Part shown: one piece after another, positions 54,935-64,000 of the stretch
Layout of the letters: each line of letters begins with the position of its first letter
Position numbering within the stretch: position 1 is the first letter of the stretch
NCBI RefSeq assembly: GCF_003286085.1
Contig: NW_020825294.1
Location: forward strand, 11,306,501 to 11,370,500
Origin: Drosophila persimilis
Taxonomy: Eukaryota > Arthropoda > Insecta > Diptera > Drosophilidae
Length of the DNA stretch: 64,000 bases
Direction of reading: 5' to 3'
Program-made: the position numbers and the translations under genes
The notes under the pieces: model-generated
Databases searched by the model: none
Told to the model about the DNA's origin: nothing
The model's input: only the letters and a program-made list of their open reading frames with translations

Positions 54935-57471
54935 GAAAAGTTGTGTGGCGTTTCACTTTTAATAAACACATTAAGTACTTAATTGCACACTTGAGTGTGG
55001 GCGTCGAGTGCGAAGCGAGTGTCCTAGAGCCTGCCGACCGGAGTGTTGATGTGGAAACATACGAGTATTCCCCGCTGACAGTTTCCATAGAAATCATAGA
55101 AAAAAAAATGACAAATATAGCCTTGTAGCCGAAGGCTGAAATACCCTCTCGATTCCGCATTCCCGCTAAAATAATTTTAAATTGTCGAGCGATTTTGTTA
55201 AAATTTAGCGTTTTTGCAAGATGCAACCATTCCAGGGCAACGTCCTTATAACTACAAGAGGCAAACAAAATAGTGTCAGTCAATGGAGTGATCTACACTG
55301 CTTTAAGTCAATGAAATACTCGTCGCTGGAAGCTTATTGTGAAAACTAAAGTATAGTCCGTAAGCGTATAGCAAAGAAGCACTGAGGAAGAAGTAAGTAA
55401 AGCTGTCGCCAATTGATGTATGTATATCCCCGCTATACAGTGCTTTGGGTATGCTATGTCCCTATAGACAATCAGGTCCTGTCATCGCTGGCTTGTAATT
55501 ATTTTATCTATATGGCTGCGTATCTGCGTGCGTATGTTTGTGTGCCTGCATGCGTGCGTGCTTGTATCTGTGAATGCAAACAATGGAGAGCACACTTGAG
55601 TTGGTCTCGGCTCCTACTTCTACTTCTGCCGCGCGTTGCGTGCCTCGAAATGTTTCAATATTTACCGTTTATTAGCTGCCACATGGAGGAGGGGCTGTGC
55701 GGAAGGGCGTACCGGGGAAGCAGACAATTGCGGACAAAGAGGTGTTAAGGTGTGGCAAGTGTCTAAATGTTGCATGTGCCTGGTGTGAAGTACTTGTATT
55801 GTAAATTGGTTTAAATTTCTAAGGCAAAATATTGGTAGCTGTATACGAGTACAAATATTGAAAGATATTGAAGATGATATCCCATTTTGAAGGATTCTAA
55901 GCTGTCTGTCACTCAGAAGGAAGTATCGATAAAACAATGCTGCATCAGCTTCTTTCGACGTCGAAAATCGTTAGCCACTCAATTTTGTTTATATTTTAAA
56001 ACTAGAAATGAGGGCATATCTGATATGCTATGCAGACTCTTTTTTGGGGAGTCAAAATAGTCAAAAGCAGGCGATCATTTGGTTTGAAATGGTTTCTCAT
56101 AACAATTCTCTTCTCATTTCATTCGCTGTTTTACTGTTTGTTTTACACTCATATCTTCAAGTTCTACCTTTTTTCGTCGTGTACATATGTATATAAATGG
56201 GGAATATATGGCTTCTTAATTTAACTATAAATAAAATCCATTAGTCAGAGTAAAGATAAATCGGGATATACAAGTGTAGAGTGTAGTTCTTTAATAGACC
56301 ATTACATTTTCCTTAAGAAACCATTTACATAGTTCGAGTTATACGTTTTTTCTCTGTTCTTATAATCTTCCCCGATGCCCCGTAAACTATTTGAAATTAT
56401 TACTCGTATCTTTATGATTATGACCCATGTTCTTCTTCAAGCCAAAGATCATTTAAATGTTTACGGCGAGCATAACTTTTTCCATGTGGTAAAATAGTTT
56501 TTATCATTTTTACCGCATACTTTTGTATGACATTAGCACATACGGAAGCATATTCTTTCTGGAAGTAAAAAACATTTTGTCCTTTTTTTTGGGTCATTTG
56601 TTTGCAAAACTGTTTCACTTATGTTTCATAAATAAATGTTGAGCAGAGCGGGAGGCGACAAAAAGTTGCTGCCCCTCACACACAGGAGGATAAACATATT
56701 TTTGAGTTGCATTTAATGCTATTACATAGACATAGATAGACATACATATACACATACACACATATACACACTCATACACATGAACACGCTGGCAGAACAT
56801 CTCAAAGGAAATGCCTTCGTCTGGGGTTTGTTGCTCGAGTTAAATTCCACATAGGAGAGCAAGAAAACATATTTAACTTTTGTAACAGGATATACGGCAC
56901 AATAGTTGCAGTTTTGCTCGGATACTAGCTCTCGTTGTCGGTTTGCTCTATTTTATGGCATGAGCACTTCTACTTGAACTCTCCCCAACCCAACTGAAAC
57001 TGTGAACCATATACACTTGATGCATTTTTGAAGTTTGGGCCAGCAAAACTTTTGACTTAATAATATATGACATTTTAATGCCATTTCTATACATTATAAT
57101 TGAGTGCAAAATGTAACCAGAAACCCAAAGAACCCTCGGCGAGAGTGGCTATGGGAAGTGTGTGAGACTTTAAACTTCAGTGGCTGGCAGTTCTCAAGGA
57201 GTATTCAAGATTTCCTGACTGTTGTAGCGATGGGGCTAAAATGAGCCCCAAACAAAAGTTTACGAATATTATTATGGAACACGCACAAAAATCAATAAAA
57301 TTAATAGTATGTTAATCTATATTTTAATACGGGAAACGCCAAGTATTTTGCTGATATTACAGAGGTGAAGCCTGAACATCGCTTAGATATTCTAAATCGA
57401 GTCAGCAAATTCATCAATAAATTACAAATATATGTGCACTGCTATAAATAAAGCAATTACAACTATTCTTT
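54935..57471. other. Non-coding stretch, with a possible INE-like end at about 55110-55150
   Basis: AGCCTTGTAGCCGAAGGCTG and AAATACCCTCTCG at 55117-55150 resemble the hairpin-bearing end (rev. comp. GGGTAT...CCTTCGGC) of DINE/INE-type repeats, minus orientation, but the rest of such an element is not recognisable. A CATACATATACACATACACA microsatellite lies at 56730-56790. I see no gene. Confidence 0.35.
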
Positions 57472-57722
57472 TATACCCGTGAAGTGGTATACGGAAGCTG
57501 TTTACCCACAGAAGATATTACCCCATAAAGTATGTACATATATACATACCTATATAATATGTAGAGTCTTCTTTCAAGAATAGTCAGATGATTTATCGGA
57601 ATCGGCCAGTTCGTCCGAGTATTTCAATAGCTGCCATAGAAACGATCGGTCGAAACGATGAAGATCGATTTTTTGTATAGTTTCTAGGGTATATCATCTT
57701 CGGCGCCTCGTGACGTAGCTGG
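57472..57722 (+). mobile_element. INE-like element, second subtype
   Basis: It starts TATACCCGTGAAG and has ACCCCATAAAGTATGTACAT, GGAATCGGCCAGTTCGTCCG and AATAGCTGCCATAGAAACGA followed by CGATCGG. It ends AGGGTATATCATCTTCGGCG. This is the layout of the widespread Drosophila INE/DINE-like repeats with a TAGCTGCCATA block, different from the ISY-type copies elsewhere in the window. It is short and diverged. Confidence 0.65.
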
Positions 57723-59467
57723 ACTTTATTTATTAAAAGAATTTGCTTCTAAATTCCGTTGAAGTTTCTGTTAATTGAACAATCACTTGTCAGAGGAATG
57801 CAATTTTCCGAACACTATTGAAACTTTGAGGAATTTTAAATATACATACACATTGTTTGTTCCATGTTCTTCCTCCTTTATGACTTAATTTAAAGCACAC
57901 GAGCAACAAAGAGGACAGTCGTATTAAATAAATGCCGAAAAATTCCATCTATTTCTAGTTCAGACAAAGCCAAAACCCCAATCAAAATCCCAAAGCCACC
58001 CCACGATAAACGTCTGAAAACTTTTAGGAAAGTCAAAGCCACAGACAGCAGCAGTGGCAGCAGCAAATCGGGGCAGTCAAAAAATATTAATAAACCGCAA
58101 GCGCTGTCTCGCTTCTGGCTTCTGGCTTCTGACTGGGCTCCGCTCTCCCCCTATCGCTTTAGGAATGATATAAACCACAGGATAAAAACTCAAATATGCA
58201 GCATCGACAATTTTCCACAGCCATGTGAACAAAAAAAAAAGGAAAACTATGAAAACATCATAAATTTCCCACAGTCGGAAAGGTTCTAGAGAGCTGACTC
58301 ACCCACAAACTGTAGAAGCGCTAGGCTGTGGCTGGGGGAGGGGGATATGGCTGATTATCCAAATGATGCATTTGCAGCCCGAACCACGAGCCACGAGCCC
58401 CGAACCAGTGAAAATTGCGAAAGGCTTTTCTTTCGCAATTAATCCTTCGATTGGAGAACGCTGCTAGTGCTGCTCGCAATGCAACAAGTCCGGGCCGGGG
58501 CGCACTTCATTGAATCGGCAGCAGTACCAAACGAATACCGACTCACAAAGGTCACCAAATTACGGCACTCATTTGGGTTAGCAAGCAATTTGGTTGATGA
58601 AGAGCTGCGATAGAGAGAGCGCAGCACTCCTATGTCGGTGGGGGTCTATGGGGTTAAGGGCTAAGACTAGAAGTCAGCATGAGGGCGAACTGGGCGAGCG
58701 GAGTGGACTCCTTAATTGTGGTTTAATTGAGTGAATTTTAAGATCCTAGCGCATTGATAATACCGACTGTCTGTGGCTGCATGAGTATGCGATTTACATC
58801 CATATAGGAACAGGGCTGAAAGAGGGACAGCTACTGGAATACTGTCTATTGCTTCATTTCTTTAGCTCGGCCAAACCACGAAATGACTTCATCAACCCCA
58901 ATTTCATTATATGTAATATATATTTATTTTGTTAATTAAATGTTCTATACATTAGTACCGTCTTAATTAGTATGCAACCTCAGTGTCAATTTTTGCCAAA
59001 ACTTTTGGTTAGTAATCGCAATAGCAATCGGAAGAACTACTAATTTTTAGTGTCTGAGCACTTACGTACATTGCTCACTCATACTCGTAATGATCTCACC
59101 ACCATTAAATTTGATTATTTTCAATGTCTAAGGTCTGCTCTAGGGGAGACCCAACAAAAATATTTGCCTCCTCTGATATTTTCCTTCACCGCCGCAACCT
59201 CAACCCTTCCATGCAGGAAAGCATTGCACACTCGTTGAACAAACAGCTACAGCAACTATTATGCCTTTATTATTTATATTTTTGTGCTCCAGCGTAGTAC
59301 ACACTTAATTATCAGTCGGAAAGGCAGAGCACAAACAGCAGAAAGCCACAAACGGAATTATTGTGCAAGAGTCCTACAAAAACATTATTAGCGTGTGAGG
59401 GTCACACTCGCAGGGGCCTGCCCCACAAAGGCTGAACAAGCACACACCACACGTACGATGGCTGGGG

Positions 59468-59509
59468 TAGGGGCAGGGGCAGGGGCAGGGGCAGAGGCAG
59501 GGGCAGAGG
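59468..59509 (+). repeat. GGGGCA hexamer repeat
   Basis: About seven tandem units with two substitutions. Confidence 0.85.
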
Positions 59510-60842
59510 GTTGTGCATTTTACAGAAAACTTTCGAGAAATTCTAGCGAACATTGTTAGTCTCGCGAATTTGGCGCCACACACAACTTTTTGCCATAAAT
59601 CCAAATTTTCTCCTCATAGAGGTTTCCTTCCCTCTGGCGCATACGTACGAGTACTCGTATTTATTTGTTTTACTATAATAATCTGTGCCAGTACCCAGTA
59701 CACCCAAAGGCAGGCACTTGAAAGCGGAAGTGCAAGTGCTGCGAAACTTCTTGTTTGTGTAAAAATAATTTTGGCTGCTCTTACAGAAATACTTTTGCTC
59801 TTACGAGTACGAGATGGTATTATCAGGAACATGTTTATGCTAAATGTTAGAGAAATGTTCTTGAAATAGCCCGATTATTTAGTTCGAGAGAGCATTACGG
59901 AATTATATAATTAGTTGTCTTGAATAATATATTTTCACTGGCATCACTCTAAATATAAGCCTGCAATAATATTTTGATGAACGAAAACTCCACCAAACTC
60001 GTACCAGCAGACTTTCAAGGAAAATAAAAACCAAATATAAATAAGCAGCAGATTAGAAATCACTGTCCAAGCAATCAAGGTTCCTGTCTATGCCACAACT
60101 TCACACATTGTACACATCATTCATGATTGGACTTCCATTGAAGCCAGCTCCATCATCAGCCAGTCCGTGAGTCAGTCCGTCAAGAACTTTATCATCTTTG
60201 CTCAGAACCATTGAAGCTTACACTCATCAACGAAATGCAGTGGGGGAGAGCGATGGGGAGGCGGAGGGAACACCAGAATAAAGGAAAAGGAAAAATACAT
60301 AGCTGCACAAATATTATGGCACTGGCAATATTTACACTTTCCACGCTTTTAACATTTTGCTTTCGACTTTCCATTTTCTCACATTTTGGCACTTGCTCTA
60401 TCCACCTCTCCCTCTCTCCTGCATGTCTATCCATCCATACATCTGTACTTCCAACCATCCATTCCGTCGACCTTTTCTTTGCACTTTGCTCTTCTTCGAC
60501 GCTTCGTTTGCCAAAATAATATTCGTAAATAATTTTTGCACCTTGATGTGATTTGTGCGCAAAAATATTTTTCCAAATGATTTGTTTACTTATGTATTTA
60601 CTTTTATCTGTGCTTTTGGCCAATTTCTGGCGTGAGTGCGAAAGCGACAGTGCGAGAGTGCTGGAAAGAGATGGCAAAAGCAGCAAAGTCGTATAAGGAG
60701 CTGCACCAGGAACAGAAACAGGAGAAGGAGCACTCACTGTAATTGTATTTGCTTTCGGAGCTTCCTCCGCGCCATTTTCCCGCCACGCAGCGAAAGTCAA
60801 ACACAAATAAATAAACCGTTAAAGAGAAAGAGGCATGGCCAT

Positions 60843-60864
60843 GGGCGGTGGGCGGTGGGCGGTG
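60843..60864 (+). repeat. GGGCGGT heptamer repeat
   Basis: Three tandem units. Confidence 0.8.
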
Positions 60865-61146
60865 GTTGTCGGGGGAGCCGAAGCAAATGTGCGCTGGAAA
60901 ATGCCGATGCACATTGATTAAATCAAACAAAAAGGAGGCAAATAAGAAAATTGGATAAAGGCAACACAACAGTTTTAGTTCATCAATATGAAAACGCTTT
61001 TGAATAGTCAGAATTCTTATCGTCCTCAGTTGCCGATAGATGATACATACAGATATAGAAATACATACAAGCTGTAGTCTTAATAGACATTCGGCTTCCT
61101 ACTAATAAGCCTCCAATCTCAGAGGCTCTTAAAAAGACACATACAC

Positions 61147-61178
61147 GTACATATGTACATATGTACATATGTACATAT
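61147..61178 (+). repeat. (GTACATAT)4 self-complementary repeat
   Basis: Four 8-bp units; GTACATATGTAC is its own reverse complement, so the tract can fold into hairpins. Confidence 0.85.
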
Positions 61179-61259
61179 ATCTCTATAGACGCGTATAATT
61201 TTACGCTATTCCATGAAATAGTTCAAAAAAATGCGCTCCAGAGAAAAAGGTATATTTAA

Positions 61260-61475
61260 AAGGCATTTAGCAGAAAGAAGTTGGGTGTGATATGCACTCT
61301 CTTCATTGGGATCCTATTTGGTATATCTTCTCTGTTGGTTTCGGCAAACGTGCTACCAACTATCCATAATTCGACAAACAATTTTCATGCCACACGAGCA
61401 GTCAATGGATGCGATCCACATAGAGAGGAGTGGGAAAAGCGCGTGCATGTGTTAAAGTCGGGAAAACGTGCGTGA
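61260..61475 (+). other. Open frame with a signal-peptide-like segment, no start codon
   Basis: The frame is open from after TAA 61257-61259 to TGA 61473-61475. It encodes KKLGVICTLFIGILFGISSL, continuing LLVSANVLPTIHNSTNN, a clear signal-peptide-like core with a cleavage site near VSA. The mature part has one cysteine and ends KSGKRA, a dibasic end. No ATG is in frame; an ATG at 61231 is in another frame. The options are a broken or incomplete small secreted-peptide gene, or a missing 5' exon. Confidence 0.28.
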
Positions 61476-64000
61476 CGCGGATAAGTCTATAATTTAAATG
61501 TGTTGTAACACTTTACTGTAATGGTCTTACGTATGTACGGTACAAATTGTCGGGTTCAGGCCACGGGGAAAATGACTGAATAAAATTTTCAACGGACTGC
61601 GTCAGAGGGCTATAAACAGCTTTAAAGTAATCGAGTCGCACAATAAGCATAAAATATAATGTTCATATGAGCAAACAGTATCGAAGAAGAGTGCACTGGC
61701 AGAGGGTAAGCCGAGCTAAGGCGAAAATAAAATAAAACTCCATGCGAAAGTTCTTTGCTGAAAATTGTTTACCACTGCCGATGATACTGAAACTGATGGT
61801 CATGATGATGTCATCAGCACTACGCGAGGGTGTTCCCGAATTATGCATCATGGTGAATGTGAATGTGTCCCCATTGAAGGATTCCCTGTTTTCGTATACG
61901 CACACCACCCCCCAGACACACCCTCACAAAATCAATAGCAATAACAGGAGTTGGAGTTGGAGGAGGAGAAGGAGCTGAAGCTGGTGCTGGAGCTGGAGCT
62001 GGAGTAGTCATCGTTGAGATGAGCCGCAGACGTCGCCGACTCTCCGGCCAGACGGGCCGCCAATGTGGCGCCAATATTTTTAGCAGTCTCCCTTCCGGTG
62101 GGGGTTGATTTTCCTCTGTTCCATCGGTACTGTTCTCCTTCCGCCTCCTGTTTCCCACCCCGTATGTGTGCGGTTCCGTCTGAACTTTTGATGCTTTCGG
62201 TTTCGGGGCTTTCCTCTGATAGTTTTCACAGTTGCTCTCTGAACTTTTCATGCAGACTTGGCTACTGCTCCTTTTTTCAGCCACTGACTCATGTGCAATG
62301 AAATGTTCTACTCTTATTTCCAAACATTTCCCTTTGATGCTCGAGCTCTCCTAATGAGATATTTGTGGCCTCGAGGAGTGGAATTTTTAAATGAGAGGGG
62401 CTCGAAAATATTGAAAACTTTGATTAAAAATCCAGATACATTCTTATGGTCTTTGTCTAATTTTTTACTCCCTGCGGCTAGCGGCAAAATTTTAATTTTC
62501 GATTTCACTTTCATCTTTTAATTGGCCTTTGGTGTTAATTGAATAATATTAATTACTAACTGACAATCACAGGTGCTTTTCTACATCCAAAATGTAAGTG
62601 GTGTAGACATCGAATCGACTCTGGGCAACCGGAGATGTTGAGGTAAGCGGCAACATTTTTATAAGACAAAGAAATTTAAGAAATTTAAATGGTTTTTAGG
62701 AAAAAAAAAACAGTGGCAATATTAGTAAAGTACAAAATTGACACAATATATTTAGGAACCATTTACTACGAAATTCCATACTCAAGGAGAACTGGCGTGA
62801 TATTTGTTTGTGGATTTTCTGCCCGTTTTCTTACAATATTTCACCATTTGTGGACTTGTAAATTTACAGATTTTTACATACATCTGTCCATGTTCCAAAG
62901 CTATTATTTATATAATTTAATTAAATTTCTTTCTGGGCTTTTGAAACATCTATTAGGTTTCTCCTTTGTATCCAAACAAATTTGATTACTACACACCCAA
63001 ATGGTCCCCACTAATTAAATAATAAATTTAAGTAGTGACATGAACAAATCTTGTTGTTGGCGTTTCCTCCCGGTCCATCCCGGTCCGTCCCTCTGGCCCT
63101 GTCTCTTTTGGCCAGCACATTTGTTTTATGTCATCGTCGTTTCATAAAAAGCTTTTGCAGTGGTGACGATGCCAGTGTCGCCCCGGCGACAAGGACGACA
63201 AGGACAACCTGCACTTGCATTCTGCCATTGCATTCACGATGCGCTTCTCCTTCTGCCACTGTTTCTGCTTCTGTTTCTGTTTCTGGTCTGTGGTTCCTGG
63301 TAATTACTCAAGCAGACGTCGAGCACTCGTGGAGGACTTGTCGGCTGGCAAACATAATGAACATATGCGGCACAGTGGCATAAAAAGGTTTGCTCCTCCA
63401 CTCCAAATGTCGCCGCATAGCGGGAAGTGGGCGAATGCAGCGATTGCACAGAAGAGGCGTGGCCAGGGCATTACGCGCACATAATTCTAATTAGTGGCAT
63501 ATGTCAGCGGAGAGGATATCTCATAGACCATGTCCCTCCTTCCTCTCTCCACACGCTCAAACACAAAAATTATGTTATTACAGCTTTCGAGTACAAGGGG
63601 GATACGTTACGCGTGGCCGGAACCATGGATTAGGAAACCGAAGCTTTAGTTACCCTTGCATGTTTTTATAATTTCCAATACGTGCATGACATAGTTTTTC
63701 AAAGAGAATTCTATGGTACAGACACACCTACAGGCCTATGTCGTCTTGGGCGTTGGGACACTCGAAGCGGTGCCGCTCTTTGCTCACTGTCCGATACCCC
63801 CAATCGATACCACTAATGCTTCTCACACAGCACAATGTAGAACGTTTGAGTCCACCCATTATATTAAAATATATATAAATATTTTTTTAGTTTAGTTTAG
63901 ATCTTTGAGCAGAAGCTCTTGGTCTTAATGAAAATACAACTTGGAGATGTATAATTACATTATTTTCTTATGGTCATTCACTATGATTGTACGTTTAATT
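61476..64000. other. Non-coding stretch
   Basis: No supported gene. A GGAGTTGGAG/GCTGGAG repeat lies at 61948-62006. Frames on both strands at 61841-62323 follow from that repeat. The window end is AT-rich with no gene. Confidence 0.45.
61948..62006 (+). repeat. GGAGTT/GCTGGA-type hexamer repeat
   Basis: Imperfect tandem hexamers, purine-rich on the plus strand. Confidence 0.7.

Larger units (their letters stand above)
57723..61259. other. Non-coding stretch
   Basis: No gene supported. It includes a GGGGCA repeat at 59468-59509, a 14-bp perfect palindrome (TACGAGTACTCGTA) at 59646-59659, a GGGCGGT repeat at 60843-60864 and a GTACATAT repeat at 61147-61178. The 204-codon minus frame at 60192-60806 overlaps other long frames on both strands and has no domain features. 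Confidence 0.45.

Noticed and set aside
59646-59659. TACGAGTACTCGTA palindrome and other ACGAGTA words across the window
   Set aside because: ACGAGTA occurs roughly a dozen times on either strand, close to the chance expectation for a 7-mer, so no special role is claimed.
60192-60806. 204-codon minus-strand frame
   Set aside because: It overlaps several equally long frames on both strands, its composition is repetitive (Lys/Ser/Glu), and there is no start context or domain. It looks like chance openness.
1-64000. tRNA, rRNA, CRISPR and prokaryotic-type features
   Set aside because: I found no tRNA A/B box pairs with foldable arms, no rRNA similarity and no regularly spaced direct-repeat array. 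The window is eukaryotic.

Overview
The window is animal DNA from a fruit fly (genus Drosophila). It has very short GT-AG introns, compact genes in long AT-rich non-coding DNA, abundant CA, CAG and GTACATAT runs, and at least seven copies or fragments of a DINE-1/INE-1-type element that starts TATACCCGATACTC and contains the CATAAAGTATATATATTCTTGATCAG block. The copy sequences look like the ISY/SGM version of the obscura group (D. pseudoobscura, miranda, subobscura and relatives). The group assignment is inference.

The window is gene-poor. Gene content I can support: (1) 9969-10880 (+), an intronless cysteine-rich secreted protein of 303 aa, probably GPI-anchored. (2) 18071-18740 (-), a four-exon lipocalin-like secreted protein of about 157 aa, reconstructed from splice signals. 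(3) 33947-35536 (-), an intronless 529-aa leucyl-aminopeptidase-family (M17) protein of the sperm S-Lap type, with most metal-binding and catalytic residues replaced. (4) 36999-37723 (+), at least two exons of a cysteine-rich protein whose first exon is unresolved. (5) 46329-47120 (-), a four-exon gene model of 198 aa that I do not recognise. (6) 47417-47700 (+), a two-exon, 70-aa single-pass membrane protein. Genes 5 and 6 are divergent and share a 296-bp gap. A weaker two-exon candidate lies at 54324-54934 (-). Several ORFs without a convincing gene model (17.8, 24.6, 26.6, 29.0, 44.5, 51.2, 61.3 kb) are listed with low confidence.

Mobile DNA: DINE-1-like copies at 581-1128, 4548-5178 (near full length), 32451-32545, 36202-36449, 40869-41168, 49538-49558 and 57472-57722; a decayed CR1/Jockey-type LINE on the minus strand at about 13.2-15.06 kb; and a possible 404-bp terminal-inverted-repeat element at 49072-49475. 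I found no convincing retrovirus, LTR element or Polinton.

The rest is non-coding DNA. It includes two widely separated segments (11337-11410 and 52199-52272) that share the same pair of sequence blocks at identical spacing, and a tandem duplication of about 175 bp next to the small membrane-protein gene. Several exons here were found only by matching reading-frame breaks to GT-AG signals. These models are phase-consistent but untested against RNA.
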